Source: Hyperoplus lanceolatus
Taxonomy: Eukaryota; Chordata; Actinopteri; Uranoscopiformes; Ammodytidae
Length of the DNA: 64,000 nucleotides
Reading direction: 5' to 3'
NCBI GenBank assembly: GCA_026929865.2
Contig: CM049404.1
Location: 14,468,501 to 14,532,500 of the forward strand
Notes under the pieces: model-generated
What the model was told of the DNA's origin: nothing
The model's database searches: none
Seen by the model: only the letters and a program-made list of their open reading frames with translations
Program-made: the position numbers and the translations under genes
In this document: positions 1 to 11,990 of the stretch, in pieces
Numbering within the stretch: the stretch's first letter is position 1
Layout: each line of letters begins with the position of its first letter

Positions 1-31
1 TGAACTGAAGTTGATATGTTGTCTCCCAAAG

Positions 32-3000
32 ATGCTGGATGAAAATCATCATTTGATACAATGTATAATGGATTACCAAAGCAAAGGGAAACCCGCTGAA
101 TGCACACAGTAAGTGTGTGTTTTTTTGAATAGTTTTTTCAATTTTTATTATTCCCAACTGATTCCTTGTAAATGTCATATGAAGGAAAACCAAGTAAAGC
201 TATGTTTAATTTCCCCTCTTCAACAGATATCAGCAGATCCTGCACAGAAATCTTGTCTTCTTGGCCACAATGGCAGATTCGAATCAGAACATGCAGTCTC
301 TCCTACCTGCAGTGAGTCCCTCATGAAGTAACAGTAAAGGTCCCATACTCTTCAGATTCATCAGGCTCCGGCAATTCCATCACTTTCATTATTTTCATAC
401 ATTTTTGTATATCAATATTCCAATTATATTCAGATCTATTTTGAGAAAACACATTAATTGAATCAACTATATTCATTTTATTTGGTAATGAAGTAAACAT
501 TTACTTTTTCATGTCATTTGACAATATAGAACTCAATATTATGTAGCAACTATATGCATTGTCTTTTACTCATTGTTTTAATTTCTTTTTTAAATATATT
601 TTTCACTTTCTAGCCTCCCACTCCCAACATGTCCATGGGTCCTGGAGGGATGGGCCAGACTGGAGGACATGTTCCGAGCAACCTCAACGACAACATGGCA
701 GCAGGGCTGACCTCCACATCAATGATGCCAGATGAGCAACGGTGAGATTTGAACAAACATTTATTTTACAGACACTGACACTCATGAACTATATTCTTCA
801 CAATTTTTTTTTTTAAACAGACTTGGTGTGTGAACATATACCGATCCATCTCATTGTCCGTCCCCTATGTCTTGAATGCTCGTCTGATCCTCGCTCTACT
901 GCATGTGTGCACACAATGTCTTTGTATTGTCTCATGCCTGTGTGTATCTTTGGTAAAACGTTCAGCTAATGGTTTGGCAGTCAGATTTGCCACTTTTTGT
1001 TTTGTCCTTAATTAATTTGTTTGTACCCACATCGCACCCGTTAGTTACTCAAAGGTGGATCCTGCGATTCTGGAGAATGCTTGTTGTCAAAATCCCTGGT
1101 AACACTTTACAATAAGGTACACAGCCTATTCTCTGTAAACACGCGTGTTGCTACGCCGGGCAACTTTTGTTCACATACCCTTTGTTTACATACCTGTTTA
1201 CAGAGTCTAAGCTGTGAACACCAGATTTTTTTTTTCAGCTTGCAGACAGAGACAAGTAGTAGATCGAGGTATTAACTGATTTTGACAAAGTGATTTTGAC
1301 AACAACTCAAGGAATCACTGACACCACCTTTAATCCTTCCGCAACCGTGCATGCTTCCTGTGAAGATGAACTGAATGTGGGTCCATGACTATTGTGCTTT
1401 GGCACCACCGCATAGGAAAGTGTGCTGTGCTGCTCTGACTGTGCGTGTGTCATCAGGCCCCAGCCATGCCCCCATGCAGCAGCAGCAGCAGCAGCAGTCT
1501 GGTCAGGTGCAGTCGACTATTCCCTCCGCATCCCTCAGTCTGCCAGCCAGCAGCTACGACTACAGCCACACTTCTACCTCCACATCCTTATCCTCCTCCC
1601 ACAGCAACCTCAACATGCAGTCTAACCGAGGTGAGCCAGGTAGGGCTTAATCATCAGTCATTGGTCCATTTGTTATGGAAGGCCTATATATGTATCACAT
1701 CAAAACATTTAGGACTTCATTGTCATCAACTTTGCAACTTTGCTTAATTTTATTTTATTTTAGGATTTGGGTATAACTTTCAAGTATTCAGGCCAAGGTA
1801 GAAACCATAAGGTTAAGAGTTGGATCAATTCAGAAATACCTTTTGAATGTGTTCACAACATGATCATGCTTAAAACATTTGCTCACATGCATATCTGCTG
1901 CACTCAATCTGTAAATTCCATCCCAGTCCTGTGTAGGCATGGAAATAACCAAACACATTCAGTTTGTTGGAGATACCCTTCTTCCCTTCTGCTCCAGACC
2001 TTACCTCTCATAACCTCTGACACCTTACCCTGAGATGCTGCCCTCTTTGTTTGCATTCATACTTCAGAGCAGCATCTTGAGACCACTTTTTGGGCAGTTT
2101 CAGTTCTGAGATGCTGTGCATGCCAGTTAAAGCTGGTACATGCTTGGGAAGTGTCTGTGCACAATCCCCCCCCCCCCCCCCCCGCAGTCACCCTGATGCA
2201 TCAACAGTCTGTCACACCTCACTATTCCTCAGCCCAAGCTGGAGGCCAACACTATCAGGGACAGCAGGCCATGGGCATGATGGGTCAGGGTAGTCAAGGC
2301 AACGGTATGATGTCTCAGAGGCCCATGGGATCCTACCGCTCCTCACAGCAAGGTAGGTGGCAAGACTTCGTCATGCTTTTGTTTGCGGCATTGGGCTCAA
2401 TGAATTTGTGTGTGTTGTTTTTAGGTGCATTTAAAAATATTTGAATATCAAGGAAAAGTTCATTTTTCTGTAGTTTCATTCAAAAAGTGAAACTCTCATA
2501 TATTCTAGATTCATTACACATCAAGTGAGTGTCCAGGTGGAAATGCTGAGTCTGCTGCTGAGGTATTAGTGCCTGCGTGGTGTTAGTTTTTTTTGCCTTC
2601 AAAGATCATAAAGTGAGAGGGAGAAAGGCTGCAAATGAGTCGAGCCCAGTTCCTGCAACTTTAAGAAGCAGACTGGAGATGTATCACTAGTGTCACATTA
2701 GGTTTTCTGTCTCTGTAAATCACTTAACTCGAGCTGTGTCAGCATGTTCCTAATAATAGCTTCACCCTGTCCCATTAGGTCTTTTGAAGGGTGAAGACTA
2801 GGCACATAGTAACTCAGATATAAAAAAGGATGGGGAACTGTTTCCAGGATAACAGGGTATGGTTGTAAGTCCTCAATCACCTTAGTACATTGTCATCCAT
2901 CCATGCATGGCCGGCTGGTCTCTTTATTGTTGCAGAAGTTAAGAAAAAAATATTCTGTTTGGCACATCTCATCTCCACTTTGGGAAACCTTTGTGTCAAT

Positions 3001-4348
3001 AGTTTTTGTTTGAATAGATCAGATGGTTTTTTGGCTACTTGATTCATTTTCCAGAGAATTTATGTTCTATTGGTGTTTTTCAGACTTTGTTAGATGAAAT
3101 TGAAAGCAAAAGGGAAAGAGTGGAGTCCGAAGTTTCTGCAGATCGAAGTGTATAGTTATTCTGACATTTGCAATACAAACATAAGCACACAGACCTTTAG
3201 GTTCCCAAAATTGCCCAAGGAACTGGCCTGGCACTGCCCTGTCAGTCTCAAATTCACCAGCTTTTGGTGTGCCGAAATTTCAGATTTTAGAACTTGTTAA
3301 AGCAGTGCGTAAGGAGGAAGTGTCACTGTCAACTCTCTCCAAGGTGTATCTTTGTGCATGATATAGAAGTGAGACGCCTCGATAGAGAGGTTTTTGCTTG
3401 TAATTTTGTCATTGCACATGTATGATGACTTTTAGGGCTTAAATTGTGAATTACAATTGTGTGGGTTTTGCCTTTGCACAAAGTTTTGGCATGTGTTTAA
3501 TCGTATCCCAACAGGTCAAGGGGACTACGCTTATCAAGAGTCATATCGTGAGCAAGGCTACGACAGGTCCTTTGATGAATCTTCACAGCATTACTATGAA
3601 GGAGGTACCAGTCACTCATTTTGTCACTTTTAACCTTGTTTCAGATATATGTTCCTGTATCTTCCCAACCGCAATGTCCAATAAAAGCAATCGTAAAGTG
3701 CTACCTCATATGAATAGCTGACGTGTGTGTGTATATACCTCCAGGTAACTCTCAGTTCGGTCAACAGCAGGCCCAGTATCAGCAGGGCTCTGGCCAACAG
3801 CAGTATTCCTGCCAACAAGGCTACAGCGGACAGGCACAGGGATACGGTTAGATACAACCATACAACCTTTCTTGGGGCATTCCCACAACACACACATACA
3901 CACACAAAAAAAAATTAACTGAGTTTGTGTTCTGCTATAGGTCCTGGCCAGGGTGGATCCTCCCAGTATTCTCAGTATCAGCAGAGTCAAAGCCAACAGT
4001 ACGGGTCGTACCGCCCCTCCCAGAGAGGACATGGAGCACAGACACAGAGGGCCTATGCCTATGACCAGGTATTTCAAGTTGGGTCCTATTTTCTCACATT
4101 TCTCAGATTCTCTGAAACTGGCTTTGCAACACACTGACTTAAACCCATTTAAAATATAGGGAAATGTACATATAATAAATATATACTGTATATCTACTAA
4201 AGGCTTATTTGAAACAAATTCACTAGTCAGTAGTTATTAAATTACACAACCATAAGATGTTATGCCTTTAATTGTATTCAATACAACCTGATCTATTTGT
4301 GTAAATCCTTTTACATTGCAGGGTCAGTATGGAAATGATCAGCAATAA
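32..4348 (+). CDS. ss18l1: SS18-like protein 1 (CREST), partial at 5' end
   Basis: Nuclear co-activator of the SS18 family, known as a subunit of neuronal BAF (SWI/SNF) chromatin-remodelling complexes and a calcium-responsive activator. Coding exons read as 32-108, 227-311, 614-741, 1464-1630 (or from 1457), 2188-2352, 3515-3604, 3745-3846, 3941-4068 and 4322-4348 (TAA). The first exon lies before the window. Exon 2 opens MLDENHHLIQCIMDYQSKGK, the SNH domain in its CREST form (SS18 has MLDDNNHLIQ). Next come QYQQILHRNLVFLATMADSN and the LLPAPPTPNM junction. The rest is the Met/Gln/Gly/Tyr-rich QPGY region: a seven-Gln run, QHYQGQQAMGMMGQGSQGN, GDYAYQE, YDRSFDESSQHYYEGG, and the terminus QGQYGNDQQ. 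About 322 residues are seen, against roughly 396 for human SS18L1. The human exon carrying QQYLGQEEYYGEQYSH was not found. The assignment to SS18L1 over SS18 is strong. Confidence 0.93.
1477..1497 (+). repeat. coding CAG repeat (7 units) in ss18l1
   Basis: Seven uninterrupted CAG codons follow an ATG inside the fourth visible ss18l1 exon and encode a Gln7 run in the QPGY domain. Human SS18L1 has only QQ here, so the expansion is lineage-specific. It may be length-polymorphic. Confidence 0.85.
2166..2187 (+). promoter_or_regulatory. ss18l1: poly-C tract and acceptor of an ss18l1 exon
   Basis: The polypyrimidine tract directly before the CAG acceptor (2185-2187) is an uninterrupted run of about 18 C residues followed by GCAG. 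Most acceptor tracts are T-rich. The exon that follows (from 2188) is clearly the conserved LMHQQSVTPHYSSAQ exon. Confidence 0.75.
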
Positions 4349-5448
4349 GGTGCCGCATTGTCTGTTGGAAGAAAAGGAGACAGTGATGCCCTGGCACAGC
4401 TGTGGAGTAGAATATCTGGCCTGCATCAGATTTAGTATCCTCATTAATAATCATTCTAACTTATAATTAACTATCTAGTCAAGACTTAACACTTAATGTA
4501 GACCTTTTCATATGAACCAATAGAGTGCTAAAAGGAGCAGTAAAGTATCCTGTATCATTCTCTCTTTATTGCCTTTGCATTTCACTTGAGTTGACCTTAT
4601 CCTATCGCTTGCGTTAAATGTTTATTTCATTTTTACAAGCCTCTTTTTTCCCCTCTTTTTCGTTGGTGCAAAGAGCAAGTCCGTGGTTTGTGAGGCTTTG
4701 GCTATAAAAAGCAAATTAGCCTTGAGAGAATAAATAATCTTGATATTTATCAAAGAGAATATGGTCCAGCTCTTGCTTTAATTTAGTTGAGACACTGCTA
4801 TATCTTACGATAAGCAAAATTAATTTTATGAAGGTGAAGAACGTTGGTCCTTCAACCTGCCTTGGTCAGGGAGGGTCGTCTGTGTAAGTCAAACTGTGAT
4901 GTGTTGCTGTGTGGTATAACAGTATGTGTTTTCACTCTCTACATATCGGAGATAATAGAGACAATAGATAGCTGACTGATCCAGACTTAAGTCTGTATCA
5001 TTGTTCATGATAATCATACATGTGGTAGTATTTTTGAAACTATATTTTCAGTGGCAGCACTCTGCACAGACATATCTCTACTGTATTGTGCAGAGTCAAG
5101 AGGGGTTATACTATTTTACTGATGCCATTCAGTAATGATTTTGCATAAGAAACACATCGCCACTTTGTCTGCACTTTATTTTGAAATGACAGTGTACGTA
5201 TTTTTTGACATTTTGTGTGCAATTCAGGCTGTGTTTACAAATTGATCCTCAAAAAGCCAAAGCAACACAGGAACATAACAGCAGCTCTAGTTCAATAAGT
5301 GCAACACACTAAGTCATGTTGAGGCTGGTTCCTATGGTGTACTCGCACTGTTATCTCATTATTTGCAGTTTCTTCATTTACAATAATGACAAGGACTATT
5401 GCTGGTTTATCTAATGTTATTAAATGTTATGTTGCAGATTTCAACCTA

Positions 5449-5680
5449 CAGCTCCAGAAAAAATTAAGAGTCCACTCCAAATGTTCAGTGTCTCTCGTTT
5501 TACTATTTATAGGTATCTGTTTAAATAGAATGAACATTTTGGTTTTATAATACAAGCTACTGACAACATTTCTACCAAATTCCAATTACATTTTTGTCAT
5601 TTAGAGCATTTCCATTAAGTAATGTAGAGATGAAGATTTAAGAAAAATCCAGACTGGTCTCTTAATTTTTTCCGGAGCTG
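5449..5680. mobile_element. Tc1/mariner-type MITE, 232 bp
   Basis: The ends are inverted repeats: the left starts CAGCTCCAGAAAAAATTAAG and the right is the complement of CAGCTCCGGAAAAAATTAAG. A TA dinucleotide flanks both sides (5447-5448 and 5681-5682), the target duplication of Tc1/mariner elements. It has no coding capacity. The end sequence resembles an abundant fish Tc1-related repeat that I recognise from memory. Confidence 0.85.
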
Positions 5681-6197
5681 TATATGTCATGTCTGAATGT
5701 ATGTCTTTCATCACAAACATACAGCTCATCATCATCTTGTGCATTAGATAAAGAAATCAAAGTTAAATATAAGATAAGTGTAAAGGTATGGATAAAGTAT
5801 TGCAGGTTTCTTATAGAAATGCATGTACAAGCACACTTGCCTTATTTCACATATGTATATCCATCTACATACAGTATATTGTTTATTTATTGAAAATAAG
5901 TCAGAGAACTGTTTTTCTTTTGGAGTAAATATCTTAAGTAACTCAAGCTATCTCAGATGGGACAAATAGTATTTGCAGTCATTCTGTAGGGTTAATCAAG
6001 AAAAGACAGATACCTGTCAAACAGCTAAAACAAACTGAACCACTCAATAGAGACAATCACATGCTTCTTTTATACTCAAATTTGTAGCAGTGTATTATTT
6101 TAGTATGTACGGCGGGTGATTCCTCCCCCCCTCACAGTTGTATGTAGTGTGTATTATTGTATAAGTATGTCTTGTGTGCGCATGTGTTGTGTGTGCG

Positions 6198-6198
<1 letters not shown>

Positions 6199-6228
<30 letters not shown>
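6199..6228. repeat. (GT)n microsatellite
   Basis: Short GT array downstream of ss18l1. The flanking GT/TG-rich bases extend it imperfectly to about 6238. Confidence 0.8.
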
Positions 6229-6231
<3 letters not shown>

Positions 6232-7049
6232 TGTGCTTGTTTTCAGAGAAAAAGAGGGAGTGTGAGACAACGAGATAGAGTTTGGTGTGCATAATCAAAA
6301 AATGAATGTGATTTACTTAGCTGATCCATGAAAGACTGCATGCCTTAGATTTTCTGCTGTCTTTTGTTACTGTTTGTTATATAAAAATAAACTGACGTTC
6401 ACCTTTTATATGTTTTAGTGTGTTCATGAAGGAAATTTTATAAGTAACACATCAATAAAAACACAATGGCGTAATTATTATTTAAGTAGGGTAACTAACT
6501 ACAGACAGTAGGTAGGCTAATTGTTTTCAGCATCTGTTACAGGTTTTCATGTTCAGTCTTTTATCAAAGGCGCTATAGCAGTAGCCTACAGAATACAGGG
6601 GTTAAATTCAAATTATTTATAAAGACAAGTAAACAAGTTATCTCAAATCGAAAAAAATAATTATTGGAGCTGTAGTGGCAACAGCTTTTATTTTGTATTA
6701 AAATGTTTTCCTCTTGCTGCCCCTGGTGTCTTCACACACATTCCAGCACAGCAGATGGCGCCAGAGGAACAAAATGCTCTCAGCAAAGTGATACCGTGTA
6801 AACTGTCCCTTCCAGGGTTCCGTAGTTGTCATTGACGACTGCTCGAGCAATGCAAGCATGGAGTAGGAGTTTAAATGTTATTGCCCATGTTATAAAGCAG
6901 CTCGTGAATAGCATTATCAGCTGTTTATTGATTACCTCACCGGACGGATTCTCTATTTGTTTACTGCTACTATTGTACGCGAAGGACAACGGTCCAGGTG
7001 ACATTGTCAAACCGCCGTTAGCTACGTAAGAATCCAAACTAATGTTTCT

Positions 7050-9342
7050 ATGTTTAACGTGACAATGTTGGCGAGGTTGTCGAGGGTTAAAAGCCCTCGG
7101 TGGCCTTTTCCGGACGTAGTTTTAGGATACATATTCGGACAAGAGGTTAGAGGAAACGGGTTGCGCTTGTTCAGTCACAGTTGCTCTCCAGTATCAGCAG
7201 CGTGGAGGTGGAAAGTCACTAGAGATGTCAGCACCTCATGCACGTCGTGCGCCAAAGCCCGAGGAACCCCACAGAAGAAAGAGCTGTCTGAAAAGAAGCT
7301 GGTATGTACTGGAACCACGAGGTGTACTGTATACAACATAGTGCTATTCACACTGACCTATATATTTTTGATTTTGCTTGAGCATCTAAAACAAACAGAA
7401 AGGAGTCACTCCACTAGTTTAATCATGTGGTGTGTCTCTCTTTCCATAACGTAAATTTAAAAAAATTATAATGCCCTTCAAGTTTTTTTTCTTCAAAAAA
7501 CAAACACAAATGTAGTTGGATCATTTGCATGTCTCCTTAGTAACTCAAAACGAATCCATAGCCATTTTCTTTTTTTACATAGTCATGTAAAAAACAAATT
7601 AACTACAAAATGCAGCTGCTCTTCCAATAGTAGATTTTGTTTAGGCCTTTGATTTTATTTGTGTTGTTATAACCACCCTATGTCTCGTGTTGTTATTGAC
7701 CTGATTTTGGATTTGGCCCATAGACTCGTCACTTTGTGGACCATCGCCGGGTGAAGCTGCTGGCTGGCTCAGGTGGTAAAGGGGTCTGCAGCTTTCACAG
7801 TGAGCCCCGAAAAGAGTGGGGCGGACCGGATGGAGGGAATGGAGGTGATGGAGGGAGCATCATTATCAAGGGTAAGTTTGGCTCAAGGAATTTGTGATGA
7901 CACTAGTCTGTTTCCCATGTGTATTCTGCTGTTTCCCCATCCTGTCTTTAGATACCATATATACATTATGTTAACATTAAGGAATGGACGTTTCTTTGGC
8001 TTTTAATAAGTGACATGTCAACACAATCATCTGCAGATATTTCACCATTCTACACCATGCCTAAACATTCCATTAATATTTATTTTTTGCATACTTTCAG
8101 CTGACCGGTTTGTCAAATCGTTGGCACAAGTTGTTCCAGTGTACAAAGGAGAGGATGGGCTATCGGGGGGCAACAAGAACTGTTATGGCAGGAATGGCAG
8201 CCCAACCTATATAAGTGTAAGTCCATGCATTGGATTATTTATCACATGTAACGCATACACATTTGCCATGTATCTAGAATCAACCTATTCCTAACCCTGC
8301 ATTTTGATGTGTTTCCATTTCAAAGGTACCACTAGGCACCGTGGTGAAGGAACAGGGAAATACAGTGGTGGACCTTTCTGAGCACGGCCAGGAGTATCTA
8401 GCTGTATTTGGAGGGGCCGGTGGGAAGGGGAATCGATTCTTTCTGTCCAATGAGAACCGTGCCCCAATGACTGCAACCACAGGTATGGAGGGCCAGGAGA
8501 GGGCCCTTCAGCTAGAGCTCCGCACCATGGCCCACGCTGGACTGGTGAGAAAAATGATACTCATGTTTGGAAAGAGCACTGGCATGTTGCTTTTCAACAA
8601 AAAAAATTGAATGCACTGACTTTGTCCTTTGTTCCAATAAGGTGGGTTTTCCAAATGCTGGGAAATCGTCATTGTTGAGAGCCATCTCCAATGCCAGGCC
8701 TGCTGTGGCTGCCTACCCGTTCACAACACTCAATCCACATGTAGGAATAGTCAAGTACAGGGATCATGAGCAAGTGGCAGGTAGTGCATTTTAAGAAAAA
8801 ACATGAATAAATTATAGAATTATTATTCTTTATTGTTTTTTCAACATTTTGATACAGTTTTAAAAGGACCTCAGGCTGGATTATTATTATTATTATTAAT
8901 ATTTTTTTTTTTCCCCAGCATAACATATTTTTTCTTCTTGTTCTGTGTAGTTGCTGACATCCCGGGCATCATTCGAGGGGCCCATCTCAATCGAGGTCTG
9001 GGAATCTCTTTTCTGCGCCACATAGACCGCTGTCGTTTCCTCCTCTTTGTGCTGGACCTGTCTGCTCCGGAGCCCTGGAGCCAGCTGCAGCACTTGCGTT
9101 ATGAACTGGAGCAGTATGAGCCGGGCCTGTCCCAGCGGCCTCAGGCCATCGTAGCCAACAAGATGGACTTGCCCGAGGCCCGGGAGAAGCTGGAGACTCT
9201 GCAGAGCCTTGTCACCGTGCGGGTCATCCCTGTTTCGGCTCTCACAGGACAGAACACGGAGGAGCTCATCCTCCACCTCAGAGAGCTGTATGATGGATAC
9301 CTCCAAGGGGACAGTGGGGAACACAAACCCTCTAGGTGGTAG
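7050..9342 (+). CDS. mtg2: mitochondrial ribosome-associated GTPase 2
   Basis: OBG-family GTPase, known in mammals to act in mitochondria on large-subunit ribosome assembly. Exons: 7050-7301, 7724-7871, 8101-8216, 8326-8544, 8642-8780 and 8951-9342 (TAG). All phases join, giving 1266 bp or 421 aa (human 406). The N-terminal 80 or so residues are basic and poorly conserved, as expected of a mitochondrial targeting sequence. The glycine-rich OBG domain follows ([19 protein letters not shown]). The G domain shows G1 [10 protein letters not shown]2 region YPFTTL, G3 DIPG, G4 NKMD and G5 SAL. The C-terminus KPSRW matches human QPLRW. The start at 7050 is the in-frame ATG that opens the open exon; an ATG at 7042 is out of frame and soon closes. 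No inactivating change was seen. Confidence 0.96.
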
Positions 9343-10774
9343 TAAAAAAAAAAAAAGAAGATCTCCGCTTACTCTACTGGTTTTTCCTATATATGTATTT
9401 TTTTACTAGAAGATGAATGTATTTAAATTGTTTAATGAATGTGTAAACAAAATGATTTCAGTGTTTGTCTTATTTTATTTAATGTCTGCACTGCAGCATA
9501 TTGCTCTATGCACTGAAGGATTATTTTTTCTGACTCCTAGAAACCTTTAATCTAGTTCATGAATGTTTTATGCCTAGATTTATGATGAACACATATTTGT
9601 CTAGGGTCAGTTTGTTCAAAATAGATAAATAGTTGAATAGTCAGTGCATAGACACCGAGGATGAGCATTGGTAAACTAAAAGTCAACATCAAAACGTGTG
9701 GGGACTGACTGTGGAAACAACTCATCATTCAATGAGTGTAAACACAATTCCTTAATGAACCAGCAGAGGGCATGTGTCACAGAATTTTGAATACATTGGG
9801 TTACATTCTATTATATACTATCTATGGTTACATTACGAATGCAGCCTTTTTGTTAGCTTCCTCAGTTTTACATTGATGGGGTTGTGATGGCCCTCATCTA
9901 ATTGCTTCGTAGAAATGGCAAAGTAACACACATCATATAGACCTCTCTCTATCTCTCTCTCTGTCTGAATCATAGACTATATAAAAGAGGTATATCTGTC
10001 TTTCCGAGGGCATAGGTTTCGTATCAATGTTTTGAATTCTTCAAGGAAATTATTTTACTGTAACTCAAATTTAAAAAAGCTCTTCAAGACTAGATTATGT
10101 TTTGAGTGTTCAAATTAAATGGATGCTGGGCTGAAAGATTCTACAAAATGTTCCTGGGAGAACAAATTGATATTTATTTTGTGATTAACACATTACTACA
10201 ACTAGGTGGGAAGCCTACAAGGCGTACTGTATAAGGGGTCAAATTATAAGTTATACAAGTTCCCTGGCCAGCCTCCATTCCCCCTCAGCTCAGTTTTGTG
10301 GTATACCCAGTCCGCCTGCCCTGGGTAAGGCTGGGGGAGTGCATCATGTTATGATGTTTAAAAGGCATAGGTAATCTCTAGCGAACACTTGGCGAATGTT
10401 TGTTTATGTTTACTAACCACGTTAATATTTTTCTCTCAGAGCCAGCCTAGCCCGTTCCCCGAAATGTCAAAATCGTAAATATAAACAGCTCTGAGCCAGG
10501 CTTTTTAAAATTGGTTTTAGCGACTTTTTTTCAGTGTGCCGTGCACACAGGACGGACATAAAGTGGAGGGTAGCGGAGGAGTAGATATTGGCATTTTACC
10601 CAAGTTACAATATTTAAAATGTTTGTTTTGTCGTTATGGTCGTGCAAGTTTTAAATGGTTATAATGAATATTTCGGTTAAAAATAATGTTATAAATAAAG
10701 TTTAGTTAGGTTCTTGGCTATCTGACTCTATGCACTTTCGAAATACTATGTACTTTGCACCCCTGCAGTACAGA

Positions 10775-10915
10775 GGCGTTTGTCTTTTATGTGTCTTGTC
10801 AAGTGTTTTATGTGGCTTTTTATGTGTAAATGTTTTTTTTTGTGTATGAGCTGCTGGATACAGGAATTTCCCAACAGGGATAAATAAAGTATCTATCTCT
10901 ATCTATCTATGGGGG
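10775..10915 (+). mobile_element. non-LTR retroelement 3' tail with (TCTA)n
   Basis: The segment ends in AATTTCCCAACAGGGATAAA followed by TAAAGTATCTATC and degenerate TCTA repeats. This resembles the common 3' tail of fish LINEs and the SINEs that share those tails. Only the tail is recognisable; the upstream limit is uncertain. Confidence 0.5.
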
Positions 10916-11527
10916 TTCCCAGGAAGGAGGAACTTCTTGCTGGAGGCTACACACTGGAGAAGATATATTCTCCGAGACACAGAGTCATTATGGAAAGCAT
11001 CACTTCAAGTGGGAGATGTCTAGCCATGCCAGTAAACTAATTTGGTTGCTTCTTTCAGAAGTTGAACAAAATGAACATTTTACCTCCTGGTAAACAGTGA
11101 GCCTCTTTCTTGTTATCCTAAGTGTATAAACTTGACAAATAAATCATTTCTCAGTTTAATCTCTTTAATAAATATTTGTTTATTTTCCAACCTCCACCAC
11201 AGCTTCCAGGGGGATACCAGTGCAGCAGTGCTTCATCATGGAACAAAGGGTTCATGCCACCTTTGTGTGTCAGTACCCCCAGCCCACTCAGCACAGCCTC
11301 TGCTCTCATCTCTGTCTTTTTGGGACTACCATCATAAAGGCTTCCATGTGGAACAGCAGCTCCCATGCAGTGTCCTATTCACATTCGACTGGCTCCTCCA
11401 GGCTGGCTACAGCACCAAGTAAACAACACACACTCTATTTACTGGTGCAGTCATTTGAGAAATGAGTGTTCTGGTGATTTCTCCAGGGAACCCACACAAG
11501 TACTATGTATTTACTAATATATATAAC

Positions 11528-11592
11528 AATCAATTTCAAAATATTGATGTTGGTTTAAATTTTGAACCAACATCAATATTTTGAAATTGATT
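11528..11592. repeat. perfect 28-bp inverted repeat, 9-nt loop
   Basis: The left arm (11528-11555) and right arm (11565-11592) are exact reverse complements around a nine-base loop. The right arm directly abuts the LINE fragment that starts at about 11593. Confidence 0.9.
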
Positions 11593-11990
11593 CTTTGAGT
11601 GACAGGAAGCCAGTGTAAAGACCTCAGAACTGGGGTAATGTGATCCAATTGTTTGGTCCTAGTGAGGACTCGAGCAGCAGCGTTCTGAATTAGCTGAAGC
11701 TGTCTGATAGATTTTTTTGGAAGGCCTGCAAGGACTCTGTTACAGTAGTCAAGTCTACTAAAGTTTTTCTAAATCTTGCTGAGACATAAGCCCTCTAATT
11801 CTTTATATGTTTTAAGGTGGTAGTGGGCTGACATATTAATTGATTTAATTTGTTTCTTGAAATTCAAGTCTGAGTCTATGACAACACAAAAATTTCTGGC
11901 TTGGTGTGTGGTTTCTAACATTACAGATTTAAGCTGTGCGCTGACTTTTAATTGTCTTTGGCACCAAAGACAATTACTTGACTTTTTCAA
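11593..11990 (-). mobile_element. L2/CR1-like LINE reverse-transcriptase remnant
   Basis: Read on the minus strand, pieces spell the C-terminal end of a non-LTR retrotransposon reverse transcriptase: ARNFCVVIDSDLNFKKQIKS, then [26 protein letters not shown] and [16 protein letters not shown] frame change or deletion between the first two pieces (about 11760-11830) shows it is a dead fragment of roughly 400 bp. The clade assignment (L2/CR1-like) rests on remembered fish consensus words. Confidence 0.8.

Larger units (their letters stand above)
4349..7049 (+). other. ss18l1 3' UTR and intergenic DNA before mtg2
   Basis: No further coding exon is visible. Candidate polyadenylation signals (AATAAA) lie at 4729-4734 and 6386-6391; the first would give a 3' UTR of about 0.4 kb. 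The stretch also holds a small TA-flanked MITE (5449-5680) and a short GT array (about 6199-6228). Roughly 6800-7049 should hold the mtg2 promoter and 5' UTR, but no TATA box or start site could be fixed. Confidence 0.5.

Noticed and set aside
1081-1275. Candidate missing ss18l1 exons at about 1051-1094 and 1240-1268
   Set aside because: The first fits in phase but encodes a Trp/Arg/Val-rich peptide unlike the Met/Gln/Gly-rich family; the second does not fit in phase.
1375-1747. Three overlapping plus-strand frames around the CAG repeat
   Set aside because: Only the frame reading HAPMQQQ...SSYDYSH belongs to ss18l1; the Ala-rich and Ser-rich versions are other frames of the CAG repeat.
8896-9324. 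142-codon open frame antisense to mtg2
   Set aside because: It lies entirely opposite the last mtg2 exon and its intron, matches nothing known, and is explained by the GC-rich coding strand.
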